This document shows positions 26,591 through 35,849 of a stretch of DNA of 64,000 nucleotides, in pieces (the stretch's first letter is position 1; the number at the start of each line of letters is the position of its first letter). This DNA is from Thalassospira xiamenensis M-5 = DSM 17429 (lineage in GTDB: Bacteria > Pseudomonadota > Alphaproteobacteria > Rhodospirillales > Thalassospiraceae). The position numbers were made by a program, and so were the translations under genes. Location: positions 1,655,501 through 1,719,500 of the forward strand of contig NZ_CP004388.1 of the NCBI RefSeq assembly GCF_000300235.2, read 5' to 3'. The notes beneath the pieces were generated by a model, which saw nothing but the letters and a program-made list of their open reading frames with translations, searched no databases and was not told where the DNA came from.

Positions 26591-27084
26591 TAATCATCGG
26601 GGCTCCGTCTGTCGGGGCCGTCGAAGGCGACCTGTCTGCGGCGGCGATCCGGCCCGAAATAGGTGCCGGTATTGACGAAATGCCGCGGACGGGTGATGAC
26701 CGATACCAGTCTGCTATAAAGTGCCTTGGCATTGAACGGTTTGGCAAGAAATTCCGTGATGCCGAGGTCACGCGCAGTGGTGACGTATCGCTGCTCCGAA
26801 TGTGCTGTCAACATGATTACCGGAATGAACCGGTTGGGCGAATTGACCGAATTCCTGAGAACATCAAGGAATTCAAGGCCATCCATCCCGCGCAGACGCC
26901 ATTCGGTGACGATGATATCAATCTGCTGGGTCCGGAGAACCTCGAACGCATCGTTCGGGGAGCGGACACGCTGCACGGCTGTCGCACCAAGATACGAAAG
27001 TGTATCGAAAACTACCTGGGCCGAAATCTTGTCGCCATCGACGACCAGAAAACTGATTTTACTGAAATCGATCTTTGCGCTCAT
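26590..27084 (-). CDS. Atypical (pseudo-)receiver domain response regulator
   Basis: A 164-residue single receiver domain. The acidic pair region reads VVDGDK instead of VVDDD. The phospho-acceptor position in DIIVTEWRLRGMDG is Glu instead of Asp. The conserved Thr (MLTAHS) and Lys (FLAKPF) remain. A C-terminal tail with two GPDRR motifs (YFGPDRRRR, FDGPDRR) follows. Loss of Mg-binding and acceptor residues suggests a phosphorylation-independent regulator, and Glu can mimic the active state. I chose the ATG at 27084 (AGG four bases upstream) over the GTG at 27111. No output domain and no kinase are adjacent. Confidence 0.8.
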   Translation of the reverse strand: MSAKIDFSKISFLVVDGDKISAQVVFDTLSYLGATAVQRVRSPNDAFEVLRTQQIDIIVTEWRLRGMDGLEFLDVLRNSVNSPNRFIPVIMLTAHSEQRYVTTARDLGITEFLAKPFNAKALYSRLVSVITRPRHFVNTGTYFGPDRRRRQVAFDGPDRRSPDD

Positions 27085-27363
27085 TCGGCCTTTTATCCTG
27101 TGCGTCGTCACGGTCCCGGTCCTTGTTCTGGTCAGGGCCTTTTTTCGCGTGATGATCGTACTAGCGTGATCCTAATTGCTTATACCTTTGTCTGATTAGC
27201 AGCAAGGCTAAAGCGGCGTTTTGTCAGCTTGGAATTCTGACAAATACTGACGCCTAACCTTGTGCAGATATTGAACAAACGACGTTTACGTTCTTTTTGT
27301 TCATGCTCATGATCCCACAGATCACCCTATATTGGGCGGGTCTGCAAAATTAAAAGGGCAAGA

Positions 27364-27858
27364 TCAGGAATGATCGGGAACGGTGTCGGGCAGGGGTTCG
27401 GTTGTGCCTTCTTCGTCAATGACCTGAACGGCCACGCCCGCCTCGCCAAACATTTCGGTCGAGATGGTCATGTCCTGCTGCCAGCGTTCGAGAAAATCGG
27501 CGGTCAGTTTGCTTTTATCGACAAATACTTCGGCGATGCCAGCCTGAATGATGGCGCGCGCGCAGTCACAGCAGGGGAAATGGGTGACATAAAGCGCGCA
27601 GCCATCAAGCGATGTGCCGGTGTAGCTGGCATTATAGATCGCATTGCGTTCGGCATGTTCGGTATAGGCGTATTTTTCCGGGCGTTGATGGCGGCTTTCG
27701 ACATTGTCATCGACGCCGCGGGGAAACCCGTTATAGCCAACGGCGCGAATTTCTTTTTTCGGGCCAATGACAACCGCGCCGACCTGGGTGCTACGGTCTT
27801 TTGACCATTCGGCAATATGGGATGCCAGTCCCAGGAAGCGATGATGCCATTTGCTCAT
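27364..27858 (-). CDS. Deoxycytidylate (dCMP) deaminase-like protein
   Basis: A 165-residue zinc-dependent cytidine/dCMP deaminase fold protein. The zinc site is TEHAERN (His and the catalytic Glu) plus FPCCDCAR (PC-x-x-C). The N-terminus WHHRFLGLASHIAEWSKDRSTQVGAVVI matches bacterial dCMP deaminases of the ComEB type. It would supply dUMP for thymidylate synthesis. The ATG at 27858 follows GGGGA at nine bases; the 28-residue longer frame starts without a site. It is monocistronic. Confidence 0.87.
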   Translation of the reverse strand: MSKWHHRFLGLASHIAEWSKDRSTQVGAVVIGPKKEIRAVGYNGFPRGVDDNVESRHQRPEKYAYTEHAERNAIYNASYTGTSLDGCALYVTHFPCCDCARAIIQAGIAEVFVDKSKLTADFLERWQQDMTISTEMFGEAGVAVQVIDEEGTTEPLPDTVPDHS

Positions 27859-28168
27859 TTGTCCGATCCCCGATGTGTTCGCGCACGGTTGTAAATGTGC
27901 GGTTATCAAAAGCGATTGCCGGGCAGGGCCGCCTGCCAGCAATTGATTGCTGCACTGCTTCTTTAAAGGAGTGCCTGCTTGTAATTGTCCAGAGAAAAAT
28001 CACATTTTTGTAAAGGCATTTAGCGAAAAGTCCCTGTTCAAACAGGGCTTGATTGACTATTAAGGGGATACCCCCAGAGAAAAATCAGGACGTCTCGACG
28101 CCTCGCCGGGAAGCTATGGCCGAAGCGGAGAGACCCAATGGAAACCAAAAAACAAGAGGTAAGAGCCG
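27859..28168. other. 310-bp divergent intergenic region before pyk
   Basis: This contains the promoters of the leftward deaminase gene and the rightward pyruvate kinase gene. I see no further gene and no strong hairpin. Confidence 0.3.
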
Positions 28169-29593
28169 ATGCGCCGACAACGTAAGGCGAAGATCATCGC
28201 AACCCTGGGGCCAGCGAGCTCTCATCCGGAAACTCTGGAAAAGATCGTAAGGGCGGGTGTTGATGTATTCCGGCTGAATTTCTCGCATGGTGAACATGCA
28301 GAGCATCAGGCGCGTTTTGAAACAATCCGTGAAGTCGAGGCCAAGCTTGGCCGTCCGATTGGCGTGCTGATGGATTTGCAGGGGCCAAAGATCCGCTGCG
28401 GTACCTTTGCCGACGAAAAGATCGAACTTGAAGCCGGTGCGACCTTCCATTTCGATATGGACAAGAAACCGGGGGATAAAACCCGCGTTTCATTGCCCCA
28501 TCCCGAAGTTTTTGCCGCACTCAAGCCCGGTGCGAACCTGTTGCTTGACGATGGCAAGCTGCGTATGCGGGTGGAAAAATGCGATAGCAAATCAGCCGAG
28601 TGCACCGTTATCACCGGTGGGCCGCTGTCGAACCGCAAGGGCGTTAACCTGCCCGACGTGATGCTGCCGATGTCGCCCCTGACCGACAAGGATCGTATTG
28701 ATCTGGATTACGGTCTTGAGATGGGCGTTGATTTCGTCGCACTTTCATTCGTCCAGCGTCCCGAAGATGTTGCCGAGGCGCGCAAGATCATCAATGGTCG
28801 TGCGGCAATCGTTTCCAAACTGGAAAAGCCGCAGGCGATTGAGCATCTTGATGAAATCGTGGCACTTTCGGACATCATCATGGTCGCACGTGGCGATCTG
28901 GGTGTTGAATGCCCGCCGGAAGATGTTCCGATCCTGCAGAAACGCATCATCAAGGCGTGCCGCGAAGCTGGCAAGCCGGTGATTGTTGCGACCCAGATGC
29001 TGGATTCGATGGTCAGCAACCCGGCCCCGACCCGTGCCGAAGCATCCGACGTTGCGACCGCCATTTATGACGGTGCCGATGCGGTGATGCTGTCAGCCGA
29101 AAGTGCGGTGGGCAAATATCCGATTGAAACCGTCAGCATCATGGACCGGATCATGATCCGGGTGGAGCAGGACGAGCTTTATTATCGTCTGCGCGATGCC
29201 AACCGTCCGGATCCCGAGCATAATGCGCCGGATGCGATCAGTGCTGCAGCCCGTCAGGTTGCCGGAACGATTGGTGCCAAGGCGGTCGTGACTTATACCA
29301 CGTCGGGTTCAACGTCGCTTCGTGCGGCGCGTGAACGCCCGGAAGTCCCCATCCTTGGACTGACGCCGAAAATCCAGACGGCACGCCGGATGACGTTGTG
29401 CTGGGGCGTGCATGCGGTCTTTACCCGTGATGCGACCAACTTTGCCGAGATGGTCGGCATTGCCTGCGAGGTGGCCAAACGTGAAGAGTTTGCTGCGGCT
29501 GGGGATTCGCTGGTGATTACCGCAGGTGTCCCGTTTGGGACCCCGGGGGCGACCAATATCCTGCGCATTGCGTGGTTGTCCGCGAAAAACTGA
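28169..29593 (+). CDS. pyk: Pyruvate kinase
   Basis: Catalyses phosphoenolpyruvate + ADP to pyruvate + ATP, the last step of glycolysis. It has 474 residues. Motifs: KIIATLGPAS, FRLNFSHGEHAEH, the signature helix in IMVARGDLGVECP, ATQMLDSM and the C-terminal regulatory domain with VVTYTTSGSTSLRAARERP. The ATG at 28169 has AGAGGTAAGAG upstream. It is a single gene with a strong terminator. Confidence 0.97.
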   Translation: MRRQRKAKIIATLGPASSHPETLEKIVRAGVDVFRLNFSHGEHAEHQARFETIREVEAKLGRPIGVLMDLQGPKIRCGTFADEKIELEAGATFHFDMDKKPGDKTRVSLPHPEVFAALKPGANLLLDDGKLRMRVEKCDSKSAECTVITGGPLSNRKGVNLPDVMLPMSPLTDKDRIDLDYGLEMGVDFVALSFVQRPEDVAEARKIINGRAAIVSKLEKPQAIEHLDEIVALSDIIMVARGDLGVECPPEDVPILQKRIIKACREAGKPVIVATQMLDSMVSNPAPTRAEASDVATAIYDGADAVMLSAESAVGKYPIETVSIMDRIMIRVEQDELYYRLRDANRPDPEHNAPDAISAAARQVAGTIGAKAVVTYTTSGSTSLRAARERPEVPILGLTPKIQTARRMTLCWGVHAVFTRDATNFAEMVGIACEVAKREEFAAAGDSLVITAGVPFGTPGATNILRIAWLSAKN

Positions 29594-29938
29594 TCAGACT
29601 ATTGCGTGACGAAACGAGACGGGCGGCAACAAGCCGCCCGTTTTTTTGTGCGAGAGTTTCGCGATGTTTGAAATACCGGCCATACCGCCGGATAGTGGTT
29701 TGTATTGTTAATGTTTTTTTGAGTGTTTGCCGTGATAGTCAAAGTGTTCTGACCTGTATCCTTGGTGTTTCCGAGAAACGGTCATGACCATGAGTTTAAA
29801 AGGTTTTTGGCTCTTGTATTGTTGTTTGGGGTGGATTGCTTTGCTATAAGCGATCCAAGGCCAGATAAAAAATGTTGGCGTTGCAAGGGGTTGACGCCGA
29901 TTTGCCGAAAGGCAGGGGACAGGGGAATTACTGCGATA
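29594..29938. other. 345-bp region between pyk and the DUF2336 operon
   Basis: It holds the pyk terminator at its left end and presumably the promoter of the next operon. A frame extending the DUF2336 gene upstream from a GTG at 29762 has no family resemblance and is probably not translated. Confidence 0.35.
29620..29647 (+). terminator. Terminator of pyk
   Basis: An 8-bp stem CGGGCGGC/GCCGCCCG, AACAA loop and seven T. Confidence 0.93.
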
Positions 29939-31405
29939 ATGCTGAACTGGATGTTCAATCGGCAGAAATCGAAGGATGACGGCGCGCTTGACGACAAGTC
30001 GGCGGCGAAACTTCGTGATCTGGCGGAAACGGTCCGGAGCATCGCGCCAGACGAGTTTGGCGCGGCCGAACAGGCAAATTCGCGTGCCCCCCGTATCCCG
30101 CGTAAAAAAGATTCCGATGGTCAACTGGCGCAAAGTGGCCTTGATTATGCCGCGCGCCTGTCGGCCGACCTTGCCGATGATGACGAAGATGAAGACGGCC
30201 AGCCGGATTTTGACAGCGACGTCCGCATGGATGTTGCGCGCCGCCTGCGCCGTCATCTGAATGATCTTAGCCCGTCCGAACGCCTTGATATGGTCGAGGA
30301 ATTCGTAACGGCGATCGGCAATATGGCCGATTGTTATCGTCCGCAGGTCATTGCCCTGATCGAGCAGGAACTGAGCCATACACCTTATATGACACGCCAG
30401 GCCGCGATGCGTTTGCGTCAGGATATTGCGGCGATTGGCCGGGTGTCGCTTGGCGAATATGTCGAACTTTTAAGCGATGCCGATTTCCTTGATATTCTGC
30501 GTGGGCGTGGCGAGTTTGTGCAAACAGCCGCCGAAAAGCTGGAAGCCGAACAGGAGGCCGCGGCACAGGCACGTCTGGCACGGGATCGTTCGGAAAAGGG
30601 CGGGTTGCTTAACCGGTTGCTGTCATCGGATGACGCGCCGCGCAATGTGGTGGCCCTGACCCCGAAATTCGGCAGCAGGAAAGAAGCCGCCAGCAAGACG
30701 CCACATGATGAAATGGCGGATGGTCGCAACAAGATTTCCCGTCAGGCGCAGCGCCGTGTGGCGCATTTCATTCTGGCATCGTTGTTCGACACGCTGGTCG
30801 AACGCGGTCGCATGCGGGCCGAAGTGGCACGGGCCATGCGCCAATTAGTGCGCCAGCGTATTGAAAAAGCAAAGTTCGAGAGTCGCATTGTAAGCCGCAC
30901 GGCACCGGTTCCGGTGGAACATGAGTTTGACGATGTGATGCATGACGATGCTGGCGAGCAGGGCGGACCGGTCGAGCCGGTCACCATTGATCATTACATT
31001 CTTGATGCGTTGTCGCGTAACGAAGACGCGCTGGTGGTTCAGAGCCTTGCGCATTATGCGCAGATGCCTGCTGCAATCGTTTCCAAAATCCTTGATTCGG
31101 GAAGTGCGCGCGCCATTACCGCCCTGGCCTGGCGCGCGGGTATGAGTGCCCCGTCGGCGGTTGTCCTTCAGATGAGCGCTGCGATCCCCGAAGACAGCAT
31201 CGAGCGCCCGGCGGCGGGTGGCCGTTATGCCATGGCATCAACGGATATGGATTGGTATATCGATTTCTTTAACGAGCTTCAGCCTTCCGGACCGCGTGGT
31301 CGTGCGGCGGGTACGACGGCTGCGGCATCGCCGCACGATTCCGAAAAGTCTGGTCGTACACGCCGCTTGCCGCATGAACGACCCCAGGGGCCGAAGGGAG
31401 AGTAA
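29939..31405 (+). CDS. DUF2336-type protein
   Basis: A 488-residue soluble protein with a charged linker N-terminus (KKDSDGQ, an acidic DDDEDEDGQPD run near residue 85). All-helical repeats follow: LDMVEEFVTAIGNMADCYRPQVIALIEQEL, MRLRQDIAAIGRVSLGEYVELLSDADFL and, near the C-terminus, LDALSRNEDALVVQSLAHYAQMPAAIVSKI and SARAITALAWRAGMSAPSAVVLQ. The last block resembles the DUF2336 family of Alphaproteobacteria, whose role is unknown. The start at ATG 29939 has AGGGGA upstream; ATG 29951 is possible. It is co-transcribed with the next gene (5-bp gap). Confidence 0.72.
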   Translation: MLNWMFNRQKSKDDGALDDKSAAKLRDLAETVRSIAPDEFGAAEQANSRAPRIPRKKDSDGQLAQSGLDYAARLSADLADDDEDEDGQPDFDSDVRMDVARRLRRHLNDLSPSERLDMVEEFVTAIGNMADCYRPQVIALIEQELSHTPYMTRQAAMRLRQDIAAIGRVSLGEYVELLSDADFLDILRGRGEFVQTAAEKLEAEQEAAAQARLARDRSEKGGLLNRLLSSDDAPRNVVALTPKFGSRKEAASKTPHDEMADGRNKISRQAQRRVAHFILASLFDTLVERGRMRAEVARAMRQLVRQRIEKAKFESRIVSRTAPVPVEHEFDDVMHDDAGEQGGPVEPVTIDHYILDALSRNEDALVVQSLAHYAQMPAAIVSKILDSGSARAITALAWRAGMSAPSAVVLQMSAAIPEDSIERPAAGGRYAMASTDMDWYIDFFNELQPSGPRGRAAGTTAAASPHDSEKSGRTRRLPHERPQGPKGE

Positions 31406-31410
31406 ACGGG

Positions 31411-32349
31411 ATGCGCAAGGATCTCGGAATCTCCTATGACGGGCTGAAATATGCCCTTTCCATCAAAGATAATTATCGCAGTGGCGAACCGCTGACCGTT
31501 ACCGGGGCAGGGGCGCAGCAGCGGCTTCTGATGCCGGAGCATTTGCTGAGCAATGATCTGGCGTTGATGCAGTATGATGATCCACTGGCACTTGCGGTGA
31601 TTGCAACCAAGGATCCGGAAAGCCCGATGGCATTGGCCGCAGCGATCCGTATGGGACCGCACGCCAAGTGCAAGGAACTTATTACCGGCGTTTTTGAAGT
31701 GGTGTCAGAAGCAACCAAGCATGAACTGGTGGCCGATTGTGCCAAGCTTCTGTCGCGGAATGCGTTCAGTCCGGAAGCGTTCCAGTTGGTGCGCAACCGC
31801 GCAAGCAACCATGTTGTCGAAATTCGCGAAGCCTATCGCCGGGCGATGGCGGGCAATTTGCGCGCGCTTCTGGATGGCAAGATGGCCGCGCGCGAATTTG
31901 TCGAGGAATTCATCGAACTGGCATCGCATGGCAATCTGCGGATTGATATCTATCGTCGTCTGGTGATGAAGCTGATGCGTTCCGACGCCGTGCGCCCAAG
32001 TGTCAAATTCATGCTTCTGGAGCGGCTTGATAAATTTCCGCAGATGGTCAAGCTGCAGATTGTTAACGAAGTTAACTCTGCGCCCGATACGCCGGAATAC
32101 CAGACCCTGAAACAGGAACTGCGCTGGATCTACGAAAGCAAGGCGCGGGAAAAGACCACGCCAGAAGCGCCGGAAACATCGAAAAACTGGTTTGGCGGTT
32201 CGTCACTTGATTACGGTGCCGCAGCAGGGCTTCAAAGCCGCAATGCGATCATCAAGCCCCAGCAGCCAACCCTGAAACGGCAAAGCGTTCCGTCGATGAT
32301 GGCCAGTGGCGGGTTCAGCTCACGTGAAATTTCATCCTGGCTGAACTGA
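31411..32349 (+). CDS. Hypothetical helical protein, partner of the DUF2336 gene
   Basis: A 312-residue soluble protein with no recognised domain. The middle (about 40-230) is helix-rich with HEAT-like spacing (DPLALAVIATKDPESPMALAAAIRMG, VSEATKHELVADCAKLLSR, MLLERLDKFPQMVKLQIVNEV). The C-terminal 70 residues are polar and probably disordered, ending FSSREISSWLN. It starts 5 bp after the DUF2336 stop, so the two proteins probably act together. The function is unknown. Confidence 0.75.
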   Translation: MRKDLGISYDGLKYALSIKDNYRSGEPLTVTGAGAQQRLLMPEHLLSNDLALMQYDDPLALAVIATKDPESPMALAAAIRMGPHAKCKELITGVFEVVSEATKHELVADCAKLLSRNAFSPEAFQLVRNRASNHVVEIREAYRRAMAGNLRALLDGKMAAREFVEEFIELASHGNLRIDIYRRLVMKLMRSDAVRPSVKFMLLERLDKFPQMVKLQIVNEVNSAPDTPEYQTLKQELRWIYESKAREKTTPEAPETSKNWFGGSSLDYGAAAGLQSRNAIIKPQQPTLKRQSVPSMMASGGFSSREISSWLN

Positions 32350-32387
32350 TTTAAGCCAGACGTGCTGCAACACCCGGCAATGCCTGT

Positions 32388-32702
32388 TCAGCCCGCCAGA
32401 CGACTGGCGGGTTTTGTTGTTTCCGGGTGCGTGGCCAAGCCTGCCTGATGTTCCAGATAAACCGTGCAGACGACGCGCAGAAGCGATGCGAAATTGGGAA
32501 TATCGCCGCGCTGGCTGACAACTTCATCATGCAGTTTGCCAAGAAATTGCGGGGTGCTGAAGCCTTCGCCCGCGGCGATTTCATCAAGAATCTGCCAGAA
32601 TCGCTGTTCAAGGCGGACACTGGTTACAACGCCATTGATGCGCAAAGATCGACTGACGGACTGATAGAGTTCGGGGTTGGTGCCGGAATAGATCTGACAC
32701 AT
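32388..32702 (-). CDS. Ribbon-helix-helix domain protein
   Basis: A 104-residue protein of the RHH_4 type found widely in Alphaproteobacteria. It begins CQIYSGTNPELYQSVSRSLRINGVVTSVRLEQRFWQILDEIAAGEG and continues FLGKLHDEVVSQRGDIPNFASLLRVVCTVYL. It is a likely dimeric DNA-binding regulator. The ATG at 32702 has GGAGAGG at eight bases; the longer frame from 32729 includes that site. Its last seven codons lie within the terminator hairpin of the convergent DUF2336 operon. Confidence 0.87.
   Translation of the reverse strand: MCQIYSGTNPELYQSVSRSLRINGVVTSVRLEQRFWQILDEIAAGEGFSTPQFLGKLHDEVVSQRGDIPNFASLLRVVCTVYLEHQAGLATHPETTKPASRLAG
32392..32419 (+). terminator. Terminator of the DUF2336 operon
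   Basis: The 8-bp stem CCCGCCAG/CTGGCGGG with an ACGA loop and TTTTGTTG lies 43 bp past the stop. It overlaps the 3' end of the convergent RHH gene. Confidence 0.8.
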
Positions 32703-32804
32703 GATGACGACCTCTCCTGTTTTTGCCACCGACGATGGAACGTCGGTGGCCGGTTACAGGGTCATGGTCCGGCAAACCGTGCCGAAAGGCAATCGCCGAT
32801 TGTT

Positions 32805-33386
32805 CTAGAGGCTGATTTCAGTCCCAAGCAGGGTCAGGAAACTGGCCAGCCATTTTGGATGTGCCGGCCATGCCGGTGCGGTGACAAGATTGCCGTCGAT
32901 GCAGGCATCATCAATCGCGATTTCAGCATAAGTCCCACCGGCAAGGCGTACTTCGGGGGCGCAGGCCGGATAGGCAGATACACGGCGATCTTTGAGGATA
33001 TCCGCCGCAGCAAGAATTTGCGCACCGTGGCAGACCGCGGCAATCGGTTTGTCGGCGTCGTTGAAGTCACGAACCAGACGAATGACATCCTCGTTTAAGC
33101 GCAGATATTCCGGGGCGCGCCCGCCGGGGATCAGAAGGGCATCATAGTCCTGCACCCGGGCTTTTTCGAAATCGGCATTCAGCGCAAAATTGTGCCCGCG
33201 CTTTTCGCTGTAGGTCTGATCGCCTTCGAAATCGTGAATGGCGGTCGCAATCGAATCACCGGCTTTTTTGTTGGGGCAAACGGCGTCAACCGAATGACCA
33301 ACTGCAAGCAGCGTCTGGAACGGAACCATGGTTTCGTAATCTTCGGCATAGTCGCCGACCAGCATCAGGATTTTTTTTGCTGACAT
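32805..33386 (-). CDS. DJ-1/PfpI family protein
   Basis: A 193-residue class I glutamine-amidotransferase-like protein. The nucleophile elbow is AVCHGAQIL with Cys119-His120. It also has [11 protein letters not shown] and an early acidic region GDYAEDYE. This resembles the YhbO/PfpI group, reported as stress-response proteins with protease or deglycase activity. The exact activity is debated for the family and cannot be told here. It is a lone gene. Confidence 0.88.
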   Translation of the reverse strand: MSAKKILMLVGDYAEDYETMVPFQTLLAVGHSVDAVCPNKKAGDSIATAIHDFEGDQTYSEKRGHNFALNADFEKARVQDYDALLIPGGRAPEYLRLNEDVIRLVRDFNDADKPIAAVCHGAQILAAADILKDRRVSAYPACAPEVRLAGGTYAEIAIDDACIDGNLVTAPAWPAHPKWLASFLTLLGTEISL

Positions 33387-33496
33387 TATTTTATCCTCCC
33401 GTTTGTTGTGATCTGAAAACTATAGATCATGGCAGGGATCAGCGGGTAACAGCGGGCTACTACGCGTCAAAACGGGCGAAACGGATTGCGTGAAAC

Positions 33497-33526
33497 AAAA
33501 AAAGACGGCCCGGATGGGGCCGCCTT
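33497..33526 (-). terminator. Terminator of the MscS-type gene
   Basis: On the minus strand GGCGGCCC pairs with GGGCCGTC (one G-U) around CATCC and is followed by a U-run. It is 26 bp past the stop. Confidence 0.8.
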
Positions 33527-33551
33527 TGGCAGATCAAATTTTTATGACAAA

Positions 33552-34532
33552 TCAGCTTTTGGTGGTTGTTGATTTGCTGGCAGCGGGGTTTTTGGCTGCT
33601 GTGGTTTTGGCCGCCGTCGCCTTGGTCGCCGGTTTTGCTGCCGTGCTGCGTGTTGCAGGCTTTTTCGCCGGGGCGGCCTTTGTCGGAAGGGCCGTTGATG
33701 CGGTTTCGACACCTTCTTTGATATGCAGGTCGCGCTGCGGGAAGGGAATCGCGTAACCGGCGGCTTCAAGTTCCGTTTTCGAACGGCGGCTGAGATCCCA
33801 GAAAGTCGCCCAGTAATCGGGCGTGCTGGTCCAGCCGCGTGCTGTCAGATCGACAGAGCTTTCGCCAAGGTTGGCGACGAAGCTCATGGGTTCGGGGTCC
33901 TTTAGAACGCGCGGATCGCTTGCGACCATATTTTTAAGGAAATCAAGTGCGGCATCGACATCATCGTCATAAGAAATACCAACCTTGATATCCAGACGAC
34001 GGGTCGGATTGCGCGAATAGTTTTTGATCGCGCTGTTCCAGATTTGCGAATTCGGAGCGGAAACAAAGACCCCGTCTGCCGTTTTGAACAGCGTCGTGAA
34101 CAGGGTGATTTCAACCACGGTGCCCGAAACAGAACCCGCTTCGATGAATTCGTCGACTTTGATTGGTCGCAGGATCAGGATCATTACGCCAGCGGCAATG
34201 TTGGACAATGTCCCTTGCAGGGCCAAGCCGATAGCAAGACCGGCGGCACCAAGTACGGCGATGATGCTTGCGGTCTGGACGCCGAAATTCGACAGAACGG
34301 CGATCAGGACAAAGATCAGTATCAGGTAGCGCACAATGTTTGCGGCAAGGGGTTTGATCGTCGCGTCGACAAATTTTGCATTCTTCAGGGAATGGCGGAC
34401 CAGGGCGGAGGCGCGACCAGCGACCCACCAGCCGACAATCAGAATCAGAACCGCACCCAGCAGATCCATCCCGAAGCCCAGCGCAAATGCCTTTAGCATT
34501 TCGGCAATCGTCGCCATATCTGTTTCCATCAT
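33552..34532 (-). CDS. Small-conductance mechanosensitive channel (MscS family)
   Basis: A 326-residue inner-membrane channel that opens on hypo-osmotic shock. Three helices are followed by the pore helix TM3 with its Gly/Ala pattern, VLGAAGLAIGLALQGTLSNIAAGVMILILRPIKVDEF, then the beta domain (GSVSGTVVEITLFTTLFKTADGVFVSAPNSQIWNSAIKNYSRNPTRRLDI). The extreme C-terminus (about 280-326) is an Ala/Lys/Thr-rich low-complexity tail (AKKPATRSTAAKPATKAT). Such tails are not part of the Escherichia coli protein and might tether the channel. Start codons at 34532 and 34529 are adjacent. Confidence 0.93.
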   Translation of the reverse strand: MMETDMATIAEMLKAFALGFGMDLLGAVLILIVGWWVAGRASALVRHSLKNAKFVDATIKPLAANIVRYLILIFVLIAVLSNFGVQTASIIAVLGAAGLAIGLALQGTLSNIAAGVMILILRPIKVDEFIEAGSVSGTVVEITLFTTLFKTADGVFVSAPNSQIWNSAIKNYSRNPTRRLDIKVGISYDDDVDAALDFLKNMVASDPRVLKDPEPMSFVANLGESSVDLTARGWTSTPDYWATFWDLSRRSKTELEAAGYAIPFPQRDLHIKEGVETASTALPTKAAPAKKPATRSTAAKPATKATAAKTTAAKNPAASKSTTTKS

Positions 34533-34776
34533 TTAAACCTCACTTGCTCAGAGATTGTATGTGCTGCTAACATGGGTTGTAGTATAAAGCCCACATACTA
34601 GCTTATGATGCTTCAGCATCGCAGGTTTAGGCGATCTTGAAAAGTGACCTCAAAGTACCACCTGAACCTAGTGTTATGGAACTTTTCGTATTTTCGGTCG
34701 TTTAGAGACATAATATGACCATCATTGGTGATATTGTTGGTTAGTGAATAACAACCTGAACTATAGGGGCAAAAAC

Positions 34777-35676
34777 ATGCAGCTTCGTCCGTCTTTTATC
34801 TGTGCTATCGGGGGCATCGCCCTTCTTAGCGCGTGTAGCAGTGTCGACAACTCGGGTACGGCAGTCCCGTATGGCGGTAACCCGTTTACTTACGGTAACT
34901 CCGTGAATGGTGCGATTACCGGCGCGGAACCTTCAACCGCGTTTGGCAAGGCGCTTAAAGCCGAATATATCGCATACGCACAGCGTGAAGCCGATGAATG
35001 GTACGATTTCTTCGACGCCGACTTCTTTGCGAAGAAAGCAGGCAAGGTCGCTGAAAACGAAACGATTCTTCCGGAAGATCCGGCCAACTGGCGTTTTGAC
35101 GCCGAAGAAATCGCACAGAAGCGCGCAGTTCGTGATGAACTGATCGCTCTTCTTGACGATGGCAAGCGTGAAGCAAAACCGGATACGGCCGCAATTGCGC
35201 AGGCTCGTTTCGATTGCTGGATCGAAGAAAGCGAAGAAGGTTGGCAGACCGATCTGATCAGCCAGTGCTGGAAAGATTTCGAAGCCGCAATGTCAGAATT
35301 GCGTGCGGAAGAGCCGAAAGAAATGGCACCGGAACCGGTTGCAGCCGCGCCGCGTCTGTTCACCATCTTCTTCGACTTTGACAGCACCGCGATCACCCCG
35401 GTTTCCGAGCGTGTTCTTGATGCCGCTGCCGAGCAGTGGGCGTCGAGCATGAGCAACGTGACCGTCGTTGGCCATACCGATGCGTCGGGTGCGGCTTCTT
35501 ATAACCAGGGTCTGTCGGAGCGTCGTGCTTCTTCGGCACTGTCAGAGCTGACCAAACGTGGTGTTAAAGGCGACATGGTTGACAGCGAAGCTGTTGGCGA
35601 GAGCGATCTGCTTATCCCGACTCCGGATGGTGTTCGTGAACCGCGTAACCGTCGCGTGACCATCTCGATCGACTAA
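34777..35676 (+). CDS. OmpA-family peptidoglycan-associated lipoprotein
   Basis: A 299-residue lipoprotein. The signal peptide ends in the lipobox LLSAC at about residues 17-21. A helical acidic region follows (KAEYIAYAQREADEWYDFFDADFF). The C-terminal OmpA domain starts near residue 190 with RLFTIFFDFDSTAITP, then VVGHTDASGAASYNQGLSERRA and ends EPRNRRVTISID. The Asp and Arg in those motifs bind diaminopimelate in the cell wall. It would anchor the outer membrane to peptidoglycan. The ATG at 34777 follows AGGGGCAAAAAC. Confidence 0.92.
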   Translation: MQLRPSFICAIGGIALLSACSSVDNSGTAVPYGGNPFTYGNSVNGAITGAEPSTAFGKALKAEYIAYAQREADEWYDFFDADFFAKKAGKVAENETILPEDPANWRFDAEEIAQKRAVRDELIALLDDGKREAKPDTAAIAQARFDCWIEESEEGWQTDLISQCWKDFEAAMSELRAEEPKEMAPEPVAAAPRLFTIFFDFDSTAITPVSERVLDAAAEQWASSMSNVTVVGHTDASGAASYNQGLSERRASSALSELTKRGVKGDMVDSEAVGESDLLIPTPDGVREPRNRRVTISID

Positions 35677-35702
35677 TCCGCGATCGTTTACCAAATCTTC
35701 GG

Positions 35703-35737
35703 CAACGGGGTGGCATGATGCCACCCCGTTGTTTTTT
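35703..35737 (+). terminator. Terminator of the OmpA lipoprotein gene
   Basis: A perfect 13-bp stem (CAACGGGGTGGCA and its complement), TGA loop and six T. Confidence 0.95.
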
Positions 35738-35849
35738 ATGGATAGTCGATTAAATACAGATTTAATCCTGTGAATAACGGTTGAAATTGGACGCAATACA
35801 CCTAATGTCTGCGGGATATCCGAGCCGCGAAAGGGAGAGACGGGGGAAG

